A DNA stretch of 38,144 bases from Burkholderiales bacterium (GCA_028868895.1 JAGWTP010000029.1:1-38144), one strand, 5' to 3'. Shown: positions 21,959-33,023, counted from the stretch's first letter. Notes: a model not told the origin generated them from the letters alone. Numbers and translations: made by a program.

Positions 21959-23401
21959 ATGCCCACCCTGCTGATCCGCAACGCCCGCCTGCTCGTCACG
22001 ATGGACACGCAGCGGCGCGAGATCGAAGGCGGCGCCGTCTTCGTGCGCGGCCAAGTCATCGAGGCGGTGGGCCCGAGCGCCGAGTTGCCGGCCAGCGCCG
22101 ACGAGGTCATCGACGCGCGCGACCAGATCGTCATACCCGGTCTGGTCAACACGCACCACCACATGTTCCAGACGCTGACCCGTGCCGTGCCTGCGGTGCA
22201 GGACTGCGCGCTGTTCGACTGGCTGCGCGGCCTGTACCCGATCTGGGCCCACCTGACGCCCGAGATGGTGCGCGTCTCGACGCAGACCGCGATGGCCGAG
22301 CTGTTGCTGTCGGGCTGCACGACCAGCAGCGACCATTTGTACCTGTACCCGAACGGCCGCGGCGGGCCGGTGACGCTGGACGACAGCATCGAGGCGGCCG
22401 CGCAGATCGGCATGCGCTTTCACGCCGCGCGCGGCGCGATGAGCGTGGGCCAGAGCCAGGGTGGCCTGCCGCCCGACCGCCTGGTCGAGAGCGAAGCCGC
22501 GATCCTGAAGGACACGCAGCGCCTGATCGAACGCTGGCACAACCCCGGGCGCTTTGCGATGCAGCGCATCGTCGTCGCGCCGTGCTCGCCGTTCTCGGTC
22601 AGCCGCGAGCTGATGCGCGACTGCGCGCTGCTGGCGCGCAGCTACGGTGCCGCGCACGGGGTCTCGCTGCACACCCACCTGGCCGAGAACGACTCCGACG
22701 TCGCCTACACGCGCGAGACCTTCGGCGGCACACCGGCGCAGTACGTCGAGGCGCTCGGCTGGGTCGGGCCCGACGTGTGGTGCGCGCACTGCGTCAAGCT
22801 CGACGCGGCCGGCATCGCGCTGTTCGCGCGCACCGGCACCGGCGTGGCGCACTGCCCGTGCTCGAACATGCGGCTGGCCTCGGGCATCGCGCCGGTCCGG
22901 GCGATGCTCGACGCCGGCGTGGCGGTAGGCCTGGGCGTGGACGGCGCGGCGTCGAACGATGCCGGCCACCTGCTCGGCGAGGCGCGCATGGCGATGCTGC
23001 TGCAGCGGGTCGCCGCGGGCAGCGCGGCGCCGGCGCCGGCCGCGTCGGCGGGCTCGTCGCGCCGCACCGGCGCGGGCCACTTCAGCGCCCGCGAGGCGCT
23101 CGAGATCGCCACGCTCGGCGGTGCGCGCGTGCTCGGCCGCGACGACATCGGTGCGCTCGCGCCCGGCATGGCCGCCGACATCGTGACCGTGCCGCTCGAC
23201 ACCATCGGCCTGGCCGGCGCGCTGCACGACCCGCTCGCGGCGCTGCTGTTCTGCCACGTGCCGCAGGTCAGGCACTCGATCGTCAACGGCCGCGTCGTCG
23301 TGCGCGACGGCCATATCACCACGCTGGAGCTGCCGGTGCTGATCGAGCGCCACAACGCGCTGGCCGCGCAGCTGGCGCAGGCGGCCTACTCGACGCGCTG
23401 A
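21959..23401 (+). CDS. Amidohydrolase, probable 8-oxoguanine deaminase
   Basis: 480 residues of the TRZ/ATZ amidohydrolase group. Metal ligands are NTHHHMF (His66, His68), HTHLAEN (His240, Glu243), CAHCVKLD (His277) and LGVDGAASND (Asp328). GAASNDAGHLLGEARMAMLLQR is typical of 8-oxoguanine deaminases, which give urate and ammonia; the related hydroxyatrazine and guanine deaminases are alternatives. The product would feed PuuD directly. A Ser/Ala/Pro-rich insert lies at about 352-372. Its last 16 bases overlap the convergent tricorn-protease gene. It probably joins the puuD-permease transcript, though a 115-base gap with a repeat intervenes. Confidence 0.85.
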   Translation: MPTLLIRNARLLVTMDTQRREIEGGAVFVRGQVIEAVGPSAELPASADEVIDARDQIVIPGLVNTHHHMFQTLTRAVPAVQDCALFDWLRGLYPIWAHLTPEMVRVSTQTAMAELLLSGCTTSSDHLYLYPNGRGGPVTLDDSIEAAAQIGMRFHAARGAMSVGQSQGGLPPDRLVESEAAILKDTQRLIERWHNPGRFAMQRIVVAPCSPFSVSRELMRDCALLARSYGAAHGVSLHTHLAENDSDVAYTRETFGGTPAQYVEALGWVGPDVWCAHCVKLDAAGIALFARTGTGVAHCPCSNMRLASGIAPVRAMLDAGVAVGLGVDGAASNDAGHLLGEARMAMLLQRVAAGSAAPAPAASAGSSRRTGAGHFSAREALEIATLGGARVLGRDDIGALAPGMAADIVTVPLDTIGLAGALHDPLAALLFCHVPQVRHSIVNGRVVVRDGHITTLELPVLIERHNALAAQLAQAAYSTR

Positions 23402-26400
23402 GCCCCGGGCCACGCCGGCGGCGCCAGATCGGGCGCAGGGCCGAACGCGGGCATGCGCGCGCCGGCGCGGTCGAGCTGCTGCAGCGCGGTGGCCAGTGCG
23501 ACCTCGAGCTGGCGGTCCGCGCCGGCCGCCGCGTCCTGCGGCGCGTTGTCGATCTCGATCTGCGGCTCGGTGCCGTGGTTCTCGACGCCCCAGCCGACGT
23601 CGTCGAACCAGAACGCGAACTCGGGCTGGGTGGTTTCGGTGCCGTCGATCAGCTTGTGGCGCGGCCAGATGCCGACCACGCCACCCCAGGTGCGCGTGCC
23701 CACCAGCGTGCCGATGCCCATGCGCTTGAAGCCGTGCGAGAAGATGTCGCCGTCCGAGCCGGCGTGCTCGTTGGTCAGCGCCACCACCGGGCCGTTGACG
23801 GCCTCTTCGGGGTAGGGCGTCGGCGGGCCCCAGCGGGTGAGGGCGTAGCCGATGCGCTTGCGCGCGACCTTCTCGAGCAGCAGCGACGAGACGTGGCCGC
23901 CGCGGTTGTAGCGCACGTCGACGATCAGCGCGTCACGGTCGCACTCGGTGGCGAAGTAGCGGTGGAACTCGGCAAAGCCGGCGGCCATCATGTCGGGCAG
24001 GTGGAAGTAGCCGACCCGGCCGTTCGACTGTGCGTGCACCCAGGCGCGGTTGCGCTCGACCCACTCGCGGTAGCGTGCCGGCGTCTCGTCGGCCAGCGTG
24101 CTGACGAGCACGCGGCGCGTCGCCGCCGGCAGCGCCGCCGTGGACGCCCCGGCGGCAAGCGTCAGTTCGACCTTTGCGTTCGCCTGGTGCACCAGCAGCG
24201 CCTGCGGCGGGCACTCGCGCGACACACGCTGGCCGTTGACCGCGACGATGCGCTCGCCGACCCGGGCCTCGACGCCGACCGCGTTCAGCGGCGAATCGGC
24301 GCTGGCGTCCCACGCGTCGCCGGTGACGAGCCGGGTGATTTCGTAGCTCTGGTCGCTGCTGTCGTAGCGCAGCTCGGCGCCGAGGTGGCCGAGTGCGAGC
24401 TGCGGCGGCTTGCGGTGGTCGCCACCCATCTCGTAGGCGTGCGAGGTGCCGAGCTCGCCCTGCATCTCCCAGATCAGGTCGGAGAGTTCGCCACGCGTGG
24501 CCACGCGCTCGACCTGCGGCGCGTAGCGCGCGTACACCGCGTCCCAGTCGACTCCCGACATGTCGGCAGCCCAGAACTGGTTGCGCTGCAGCCGCCACAC
24601 CTCGCGCAGCATCTGGCGCCATTCGGCCCGCGGGTCGATCGACAGGCGGATGCGCTCCAGGTCGAGCCAGCCGTTCTTGCGCGACGGCGGGCCCGAAGCG
24701 GCGTCGCCGGCCTTGTCGGCCTCGGGCTTGCGATCCACGCCGATCGCGCGCACGCGCGGCCCCACGCGCAGCAGCAGCGTGGTGTGGTCGGCGGCAAGCT
24801 CGAAGCTGTCGGCCTGGTCGGTGAGCGGCTCGGCACGCTGGGTCGCGAAATCGAACACCTCGAGCTTGGCGGGCGCCTCCTTGTGGCCGCCGCGGCCGTG
24901 CGCGCCGACGATGTTCAGCACGCTCCACACCACCTTGCCGTGGGCCGCGCCGGCCAGCCGGCCGTAGCGGTTCTCGGCCACCGGGAACGGCGCGATGCGC
25001 TGCGCGATGCCGTCGAGGTCGACGCGCATCGGCGCGGCGGCGCCTGCGTCGTGGCCCTTCGGCGCGGCATCGGAGGCGCGCTGCGAGGTCGTCAAGCCCT
25101 TCGGCGCCGGCTCGAACGGCGGCGCGCCGCCGGCTTGCAGCGCGATCAGGTAGGGCCGCGCGGCGCGCGGGAAGCTCAGCTCGAATTGCACGCGGTCGTA
25201 GACCGGGTCGTAGGTGCGCAGCGACAGGAAGTACAGGTACTTGCCTTCGGGATCGAACGACGGGCTGGAGTCGTTGAACTCGGGCTGGGTCACGAGCGTG
25301 CCGGAGTCTGCGGTGCCGGGCCCGTGCAGCTTGATCGCGGTGTGGCGGATGCTTGTGCGGAAGGTGTAGGCGAGCCACGCGCCATCGGGCGACCAGGCGA
25401 GCTCGTCGACGCGGCCGAAGTCGCTGCGGTCGACCAAGGTCGGCGCGCCGCTGGCCACGTCGCCGATCCAGACCTCGTTGCGATGGTTGGCGTACGCCAC
25501 GCGGCTGCCCACCGGTGCGGCGCGCATTACGCTGACGTGGCCGACGTCCCACGGCAATGCGCGCACGCTGCCGTTGTCGAACACCGTGATGCGCTCCTCG
25601 CCGGAGGCATCGCCGACCGCGACCAGCGCGCCACCCGTGGCGGCGGCGGTCGCTTCGGCGGTCGTGCTAGGGGTGCTGTTAGGCGTGCCAGCAGACGTGC
25701 CAGCAGACGAGCCAGCGCCGGTGCCGCTGCCTTGCGCCAGCCACTGCCCGAGCCGGATGCGCGCGCCGTCGGCGGCGCCGTGCTGGCGCACCGCGCCTTC
25801 CCACAGCGCCATCGTGACCAGCCGGCCGCGCGCCTCGATCGCCACGCTGTGGCCCGCCGGGTGCGGCATCACCGCGCCGAGGTGTTCGCCCGCCGGCACG
25901 AACTTGCGCGCCGCCTGCGTGCGGTGGGCGGGCGTGCGCACCTCGACGCGGGTGGGGGTACCCGATGCCGGGTCGAACAGCCAGATCTCCGCGCCGCACT
26001 GGTACACGATGCGCCGCCCGTCGCTCTGGGCGTGGCGCGCGTAGAACTCGGCGTGTTCGGTGTGGCGCTGCAGGTCGGTGCCATCGGGGCGGCACGAATA
26101 CAGGTTGCCGACGCCCTCGAAATCCGACAGGTGGTAGATGCGCTCGCCCAGCCACATCGGGCTGGTGATGTTGCCCTGCAGCTCGCTCATGCGCCGGAAC
26201 GTCCCGGCGCCTTCGGCGTCGATCCACAGGTGGCCGGCGGTGCCGCCGCGGTAGCGCTTCCAGCGCGCCGGGTCGGCGGTGTTGCGGCCGATCACGAGCG
26301 CCCGGCCGTGCGCGGTGGCGGGGCCGAACCCGAGGTGGTTCACTTGGCCCAGCGCCAGCAGTTGCGGGGCGCCGCCGGTGGGGTCGAGCGTGTACGCGCG

Positions 26401-26742
26401 GTAGTTGCGAGCGAACGGCTGGCCGTGGGTGCTGACGAACACGATCTGCCCCTGTGGCGTCCAGCCGCGCACCAGCGCGTCGGGGCCGAGCCAGGTCAGC
26501 CGGCGCGCCGGCCCGCCTTCGGCCGGCATCACGTAGACCTCAGGGTGCTGCTCGTCGCGCCCGATGTAGGCGAGCCAGCGGCCGTCGGGCGAAACGCTCG
26601 GCGTCGAAGGCTCCGACAGCCCCGCGGTCAGGCGCCGGGCGATGCCGCCGGCCGTGCCGACCTGCCAGAGATCGTCGTCGCAGACGAACGTGATCGTGTC
26701 GGCGTGCAGGGCCGGGAAGCGCAGGTAGGCGAGTGCGTCCAT
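23386..26742 (-). CDS. Tricorn-type S41 serine protease
   Basis: 1118 residues, the normal size for bacterial tricorn homologues. N-terminal beta-propeller repeats (for example PSVSPDGRWLAYIGRDEQHPE and SPDGAWLAYTFR) run over about the first 630 residues, followed by a PDZ-like domain (around DSPLNAVGVEARVGERIVAVNG) and the S41 catalytic domain with the nucleophile in NEHAGSDGDIFSHGF (Ser near 996). There is no signal peptide, so it acts in the cytoplasm, probably trimming peptides made by larger proteases. The start MDALAYLRFPALH was chosen over 74 extra upstream codons that lack homology. A short tandem repeat codes for a Ser/Gly/Thr linker between the propellers. Confidence 0.9.
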   Translation of the reverse strand: MDALAYLRFPALHADTITFVCDDDLWQVGTAGGIARRLTAGLSEPSTPSVSPDGRWLAYIGRDEQHPEVYVMPAEGGPARRLTWLGPDALVRGWTPQGQIVFVSTHGQPFARNYRAYTLDPTGGAPQLLALGQVNHLGFGPATAHGRALVIGRNTADPARWKRYRGGTAGHLWIDAEGAGTFRRMSELQGNITSPMWLGERIYHLSDFEGVGNLYSCRPDGTDLQRHTEHAEFYARHAQSDGRRIVYQCGAEIWLFDPASGTPTRVEVRTPAHRTQAARKFVPAGEHLGAVMPHPAGHSVAIEARGRLVTMALWEGAVRQHGAADGARIRLGQWLAQGSGTGAGSSAGTSAGTPNSTPSTTAEATAAATGGALVAVGDASGEERITVFDNGSVRALPWDVGHVSVMRAAPVGSRVAYANHRNEVWIGDVASGAPTLVDRSDFGRVDELAWSPDGAWLAYTFRTSIRHTAIKLHGPGTADSGTLVTQPEFNDSSPSFDPEGKYLYFLSLRTYDPVYDRVQFELSFPRAARPYLIALQAGGAPPFEPAPKGLTTSQRASDAAPKGHDAGAAAPMRVDLDGIAQRIAPFPVAENRYGRLAGAAHGKVVWSVLNIVGAHGRGGHKEAPAKLEVFDFATQRAEPLTDQADSFELAADHTTLLLRVGPRVRAIGVDRKPEADKAGDAASGPPSRKNGWLDLERIRLSIDPRAEWRQMLREVWRLQRNQFWAADMSGVDWDAVYARYAPQVERVATRGELSDLIWEMQGELGTSHAYEMGGDHRKPPQLALGHLGAELRYDSSDQSYEITRLVTGDAWDASADSPLNAVGVEARVGERIVAVNGQRVSRECPPQALLVHQANAKVELTLAAGASTAALPAATRRVLVSTLADETPARYREWVERNRAWVHAQSNGRVGYFHLPDMMAAGFAEFHRYFATECDRDALIVDVRYNRGGHVSSLLLEKVARKRIGYALTRWGPPTPYPEEAVNGPVVALTNEHAGSDGDIFSHGFKRMGIGTLVGTRTWGGVVGIWPRHKLIDGTETTQPEFAFWFDDVGWGVENHGTEPQIEIDNAPQDAAAGADRQLEVALATALQQLDRAGARMPAFGPAPDLAPPAWPGAQRVE
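25684..25717. repeat. 12-bp tandem repeat inside the tricorn gene
   Basis: Two identical CGTGCCAGCAGA units and a third partial unit, coding for a repeated Ser-Ala-Gly-Thr linker. The unit length keeps the frame, so copy-number change would only alter linker length. Confidence 0.6.
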
Positions 26743-26948
26743 GGAGGGCTCGTGTCGTTGGCCGTGCCGGCGGGGGTCGCCAGTATGCGGGGCATTCCGG
26801 CGGGTCGGCGCTTGGGGGGATTCCCGCATGTAGTGCGGCCGGTACAGTGCTCGTAGGGCCCTAACCGACGTGAGTGAGCGCGCGTTGCGCTGGTTCTTCG
26901 TCTCGAACGAACGTCGTCCGCTGCTCCATTCATCTGAGTACGCCCACC

Positions 26949-27551
26949 ATGCCGACAACACCATTGCCGTCGTCCCCGATCCCCGGCCTTCGGACCGTCG
27001 AAATCACCTCGGCCGACGAGCCGGTGTTGCAGTGCTTCTTCGACGCGAACCCGCAATACTTTCTCGCCGTGCAGGGCCAGCCCGCCGCCGCGGACGAGGC
27101 GCATGAAGAAATCCACGGCGAGCTGCCGCCCGGCTGGCGCTGCACGAAGAAGTGGCTGGTGGGCTGCGTCGACGCACAAGGCTCGCTGCAGGCCATGGCC
27201 AACGTCGTCTCCGATCTGCTGGCGCCGGGCGTGTGGCACATCGGCCTGTTCATCGTTGCGACCGCGCGCTTCGGCACGGGTGACGCGCAGGCGCTCTACC
27301 GCGGGCTCGAGACCTGGGCCTCAGCCGAGGGCGCGAACTGGATGCGCCTGGGCGTGGTGCAGGGCAACGTGCGCGCCGAGCGATTCTGGGAGGCGCTCGG
27401 TTTCGTTCAGACCCGAACCCGCAGCGGCGTCGAGATGGGCAAGCTGACGAACACGCTGCGCGTGATGGTCAAGCCGCTGGCGGGCGGCACCTTGGAGCAG
27501 TATCTGTCGCTCGTCGAGCGCGACCGGCCCGGGCCGCAAAGTACGCCGTGA
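26949..27551 (+). CDS. GNAT-family N-acetyltransferase
   Basis: 200 residues. The acetyl-CoA fold is seen in WHIGLFIVATARFGTGDAQALYRGLETWA (strand 4 and helix 3) and in LGVVQGNVRAERFWEALGFVQTR, the typical C-terminal GNAT end. The start at MPTTPLPSSP was preferred to an upstream frame that is Arg/Ser-rich. The substrate is unknown. It is divergent from the tricorn gene and convergent with the DUF4188 gene. Confidence 0.82.
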   Translation: MPTTPLPSSPIPGLRTVEITSADEPVLQCFFDANPQYFLAVQGQPAAADEAHEEIHGELPPGWRCTKKWLVGCVDAQGSLQAMANVVSDLLAPGVWHIGLFIVATARFGTGDAQALYRGLETWASAEGANWMRLGVVQGNVRAERFWEALGFVQTRTRSGVEMGKLTNTLRVMVKPLAGGTLEQYLSLVERDRPGPQSTP

Positions 27552-27662
27552 CTCCGACAGCGCGCTCGGGCAACAACTTGATGCAATGGACGTTGCTTGC
27601 CTGTGTTCTTGATCACCACAGCCGGGGCGAGGGCCATGGGCTGAGGCGGGTCGCCGCAATCC

Positions 27663-28142
27663 CTACGGCGCATCCCTGAACGCGCTCAACCGGCCCGCGG
27701 CCGACTGCCGGCCGCCCGAGGCCGCCTGCAGCGTGCCGGCCTTGCCCAGACCGAACGGCGGCATGTTGACGTAGACGTTCTCGTAGCGGCCCGGCGAGGC
27801 CGCATAGGTCTCGTGCCAGATGCCGACGCTGCCGTCGGTTCCCACGGCCTTGTTGAACGCCTGCCAGGCGGGCAGGTGCGCCGACTCGCGGCTCTTGGCG
27901 TAGCTCAGGAGTTGCTCCATCGAGCGCCAATACTGAACGATGACGATCGTGCGCGCGAACCAGCTCTCGGCGTGCAGGAAGCCCAGCTCGGGCTTGCGGT
28001 AGAGCTCTTCGATCATGCGCGGCATCGCGCGCGCGACCGGGAGCCACTTGTGGACCTTGAGCGGGCGGTTGATGCGCATGCCGATCAGGAACACGACGAA
28101 GTCACCGTCGAGCGTGGCCGTGAGGCGTTCGGGTCGAATCAT
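27663..28142 (-). CDS. DUF4188 family protein
   Basis: 159 residues: MIRPERLTATLDGDFVVFLIGMRINRPLKVHKW, then FARTIVIVQYWRSMEQLLSYAKSRESAHLPAW and GTDGSVGIWHETYAASPGRYENVYVNMPPFGLGKA. This matches the DUF4188 group, sometimes called monooxygenase- or aldoxime-dehydratase-like ferredoxin-fold proteins; a haem-binding role is not shown by the sequence. It lies 67 bases downstream of the LysR gene in the same direction and may be part of its transcript. Confidence 0.8.
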   Translation of the reverse strand: MIRPERLTATLDGDFVVFLIGMRINRPLKVHKWLPVARAMPRMIEELYRKPELGFLHAESWFARTIVIVQYWRSMEQLLSYAKSRESAHLPAWQAFNKAVGTDGSVGIWHETYAASPGRYENVYVNMPPFGLGKAGTLQAASGGRQSAAGRLSAFRDAP

Positions 28143-28209
28143 TTTCGATGCTTTCAAGACGAGACGGCGGCGTGCAATCGGGCCGCGGTGCCGATGGCAG
28201 GCGCCGAAT

Positions 28210-29181
28210 TCACGCCGCGCCCTTCCACCACTGCGGCGTGAACCGCCCCTGCAGGAAGTCGATGAAGCTGGCGACCTTCGATGGCACCAGCTTGGGCGAC
28301 GGGAACACCGCATGCATCTCCTGCACCGGCAGCGCGTGGTCGGCCAGCAGCGGCACCACCCGGCCGGCGCGCACCGCTTCGTGGGCCACGTACCACGGCA
28401 GGATCGCCAGCCCCATGCCGCCGAGCGCAGCCTCGAGCACGACCGACAGGTTGTTGGTGCGCAGCGGGCCATGCACCGCGACCGACTGCTCGCGCGGCGC
28501 GTCGTGTCCGTCGGTGCTGTCGCTGGTGCTGCCGCTGGTGCCGAGGGCGCCGGTCTGGCCCGGGCCGCCGGTGAAGTGCCAGCGTTCGTCGCCCTGCACG
28601 CTGCTGTAGATCAGGCACGGGTGCGCCGCCACGTCGGCCGGCGTCGTCGGCGTGCCATGCGCTTTCAGGTACGCCGGCGAGGCGACCAGCACCCACGGGT
28701 TGCGGCCGAGATAGCGCGCGCCGAGCGACGAGTCGGCGAGCCGGCCCATCCGGATCGCCACGTCGACGCCTTGCTCGACGAGGTTGACGTAGCGGTCGTC
28801 GAAGCTCAGGTCGATCGAGACCTCCGGGTGCTGGCGCATGAACTCGAGCACGAGCGGCGTGAGCACGCGCCGGCCGAAGGCGACCGAGGTGCTGATGCGC
28901 AGTTGGCCACCGACGCGCGACTGCAGCAGCGAGGCGAGGTTGTCGGCCTCTTCGAGTTCGCGCTGGATCGCCTTGCACTTCTCGTAGTACAGCGCGCCGA
29001 TCTCGGTGGCGCTGACGCCGCGCGTGTTGCGGTTCAGCAGACGCGCGCCCAGGCGCGCCTCGACCGCGGCGACGTGCTTGGTGGCGGTCGGCTGGGTCAC
29101 GCCGAGGTCGACCGAGGCCTTCGAGAAGCTGCCGGTCTCGACGATGCGGATGAAGAGCTGGATGCCGGTGATGCGGTCCAT
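28210..29181 (-). CDS. LysR-family regulator, probably of the gcl operon
   Basis: 323 residues. The N-terminal helix-turn-helix is MDRITGIQLFIRIVETGSFS, then LGVTQPTATKHVAAVEARLGARLLNR; the effector domain follows from about 90. A Ser/Thr/Gly/Asp-rich insert (around 217-232) breaks the usual spacing within the effector domain. It is divergent from gcl across 172 bases containing a classic LysR-type box, so it most likely controls gcl-hyi-glxR-ttuD and itself. The effector might be glyoxylate or a related acid (inference). Confidence 0.88.
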   Translation of the reverse strand: MDRITGIQLFIRIVETGSFSKASVDLGVTQPTATKHVAAVEARLGARLLNRNTRGVSATEIGALYYEKCKAIQRELEEADNLASLLQSRVGGQLRISTSVAFGRRVLTPLVLEFMRQHPEVSIDLSFDDRYVNLVEQGVDVAIRMGRLADSSLGARYLGRNPWVLVASPAYLKAHGTPTTPADVAAHPCLIYSSVQGDERWHFTGGPGQTGALGTSGSTSDSTDGHDAPREQSVAVHGPLRTNNLSVVLEAALGGMGLAILPWYVAHEAVRAGRVVPLLADHALPVQEMHAVFPSPKLVPSKVASFIDFLQGRFTPQWWKGAA

Positions 29182-29252
29182 GCAGGGGCTTTCGTGGCCG
29201 GCGCCGGGGGCTCTGGCGCCAGTGGCGCCGATGATGCCCCGGGCGGCGGCGC

Positions 29253-29276
29253 ATTCCGCCCCGGAATAGCACTTAT
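29253..29276. promoter_or_regulatory. LysR-type binding sites between lysR and gcl
   Basis: ATTCC-GCCCC-GGAAT (29253-29267) is a perfect interrupted dyad of the T-N11-A form that LysR proteins recognise. It is followed at once by ATA-GCACT-TAT (29266-29276), which would suit the weaker activation site nearer the gcl promoter. The sites lie about 80-100 bases before gcl and 72 before the lysR start. Confidence 0.6.
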
Positions 29277-29353
29277 CGACGCTCGCCGTTGCCGGCGGCG
29301 GCGCAAATGCGGATCATGCAAGGCATCGAACAACGCCTGCAAGGAGACTGCAA

Positions 29354-31129
<1,776 letters not shown>

Positions 31130-31144
31130 TGCGACGGCCGCCGG

Positions 31145-31246
31145 CCCTCACCCCAACCCTCTCCCAGAGGGAGAGGGAGCCCAAAGCTTCGCCCGCAGTG
31201 TTGTCAGTTTGAAGCCCTCTCCCCCTGGGAGAGGGTTGGGTGAGGG
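31145..31246. repeat. Long inverted repeat between gcl and hyi
   Basis: The left arm 31145-31166 (CCCTCACCCCAACCCTCTCC...) is the reverse complement of the right arm 31226-31246 except for one missing base. Further GGGAGAGGG/CCCTCTCCC pieces lie inside. This is a widespread proteobacterial intergenic repeat type. It would form a strong hairpin in the gcl-hyi mRNA and could alter the relative amount of the downstream genes. Confidence 0.8.
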
Positions 31247-31277
31247 CAACGCCAGTGCACCAACCAAGGAATCGACC

Positions 31278-32066
31278 ATGCCCCGTTTTGCCGCCAACCT
31301 CACGATGCTCTTCAACGAGGTGCCGTTCCTCGACCGCTTCGAGCGCGCCGCGCACGCCGGATTCAAGGCGGTCGAGTTCCTGTTCCCGTACCCGTACCCA
31401 GTGGCCGAATTGAAGAGCCGGCTGGTCGCGAACCGGCTCGAACTGGTGCTGCACAACCTGCCCGCCGGCAACTGGGAGACCGGCGAGCGTGGCATCGCTT
31501 GCCTGCCCGACCGCGTCGACGAGTTCCGCGACAGTGTGGCCCGCGCGATCGAATACGGCGCGGTGCTCGGCGTGCCGCAGATCAACTGCCTGGCCGGCAA
31601 GGCGCCCGCCGGGGTCGACGACGACGTGCTGCGCCGCACCTTCGTCGAGAACCTGCGCTACGCCGCCGCGGCGCTGAAGAAGGCCGGCATCCGGCTGCTG
31701 GTCGAGCCGATCAACCGCTACGACATCCCCGGCTTCTACCTGAACCGCAGCGCGCAGGCGCTGTCGATCATCGACGAAGTGGGCTCCGACAACCTCTACC
31801 TGCAATACGACATCTACCACGCGCAGCGCACCGAAGGCGAGCTGATCGCGACGATGCACAAGCACCTCGCGCGCATCGCCCACATCCAGATCGCCGACAA
31901 CCCCGGGCGCAACGAGCCCGGCACCGGCGAGATCCACTACGAGCATGTGTTCGCTGCGCTCGACCGCATCGGCTACGGCGGCTGGATCGGCTGCGAATAC
32001 AAGCCCGCCACCACCACCGAAGCCGGCCTGGGCTGGTTCGAGCCGCTGCGTCACGGCCAGGGCTGA
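31278..32066 (+). CDS. hyi: Hydroxypyruvate isomerase
   Basis: 262 residues of the xylose-isomerase-like TIM barrel family. The start MPRFAANLTMLFNEVPFLDRF is typical of Hyi; metal ligands are expected in LLVEPINRYD, LQYDIYHAQR, HIQIADNPGRNEPGTGEI and GCEYKP. It interconverts hydroxypyruvate and tartronate semialdehyde. AAGGA lies before the ATG. It is separated from gcl by an inverted repeat but is otherwise in the same operon. Confidence 0.95.
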   Translation: MPRFAANLTMLFNEVPFLDRFERAAHAGFKAVEFLFPYPYPVAELKSRLVANRLELVLHNLPAGNWETGERGIACLPDRVDEFRDSVARAIEYGAVLGVPQINCLAGKAPAGVDDDVLRRTFVENLRYAAAALKKAGIRLLVEPINRYDIPGFYLNRSAQALSIIDEVGSDNLYLQYDIYHAQRTEGELIATMHKHLARIAHIQIADNPGRNEPGTGEIHYEHVFAALDRIGYGGWIGCEYKPATTTEAGLGWFEPLRHGQG

Positions 32067-32108
32067 GTGCCTCGCGACCTGCGAACCTACATTCCACAGG
32101 AGACACGC

Positions 32109-33023
32109 ATGACCACCCCCACTGCGCCGCTCAAGGTCGGCTTCATCGGCCTGGGCATCATGGGCGCGCCGATGGCGCTGCACCTGATCCAGGCCGGCCA
32201 TCAACTGTTCGTGCACACCCGCAGCAAGCTGCGCCCGGAGATCGCGCAGACGAACGCCACGGTCTGCGCGAGTGCAAAGGCGGTGGCGCAGCAGGCCGAC
32301 ATCGTCATCACGATGCTGCCTGACACGCCCGACGTGGCCGCGGTGCTGTTCGGTGAAGACGGAATTGCCGCAGGGCTCTCGAAGGGCAAGACCGTGATCG
32401 ACATGAGCTCGATCTCGCCGATCGAGACGAAGGCGTTCGCCCAGCGCATCAACGCGCTCGGCTGCGACTACCTCGACGCGCCGGTCTCGGGCGGCGAGGT
32501 CGGTGCGAAGGCGGCGTCGCTGACCATCATGGTCGGCGGCTCCGAGGCCGCGTTCGCGCGCGTCAAGCCGCTGTTGGAGCTGATGGGCAAGAACATCACG
32601 CTGGTCGGCGGCAATGGCGACGGGCAGACCTGCAAGGTCGCCAACCAGATCATCGTCGCACTCAACATCGCCGCGGTCGGCGAGGCGCTGCTGTTCGCCA
32701 GCAAGGCCGGCGCCGACCCGGCCAAGGTGCGCCAGGCGCTGATGGGCGGCTTCGCCGCGTCGCGCATCCTCGAGGTGCACGGCGAGCGGATGGTCAAGCG
32801 CACCTTCGCGCCGGGTTTCCGCATCGGCCTGCACCAGAAGGACCTGGGCCTGGCGCTGGCCGGCGCGCGCGCGCTCGGCGTGGCGCTGCCGCAGACCGCC
32901 GGCGCGGCGCAGCTGATGCAGGTCTGCGCCGCCAACGGCATGGCCGACCTCGACCACTCGGCGCTGGTGAAGGCGCTCGAGCTGATGGCCCACCACGCGG
33001 TCGCACCCGACCCGAAGGCCTGA
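32109..33023 (+). CDS. glxR: Tartronate semialdehyde reductase (2-hydroxy-3-oxopropionate reductase)
   Basis: 304 residues of the beta-hydroxyacid dehydrogenase family. The NAD(P)-binding motif is VGFIGLGIMGAPMALHLIQAG, the substrate-binding motif is DAPVSGGEVGAKAASLTIMVGG and the catalytic lysine is in CKVANQII. It reduces tartronate semialdehyde to D-glycerate. AGGAG precedes the ATG at 32109; 42 bases separate it from hyi. Confidence 0.95.
   Translation: MTTPTAPLKVGFIGLGIMGAPMALHLIQAGHQLFVHTRSKLRPEIAQTNATVCASAKAVAQQADIVITMLPDTPDVAAVLFGEDGIAAGLSKGKTVIDMSSISPIETKAFAQRINALGCDYLDAPVSGGEVGAKAASLTIMVGGSEAAFARVKPLLELMGKNITLVGGNGDGQTCKVANQIIVALNIAAVGEALLFASKAGADPAKVRQALMGGFAASRILEVHGERMVKRTFAPGFRIGLHQKDLGLALAGARALGVALPQTAGAAQLMQVCAANGMADLDHSALVKALELMAHHAVAPDPKA

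Noticed and set aside
21859-26856. Very long open frame (1665 codons) on the plus strand, opposite the tricorn gene
   Set aside because: Its product is Arg/Ala/Gly/His monotony typical of antisense frames in GC-rich DNA, and both the deaminase and the tricorn gene explain the region with clear domains.
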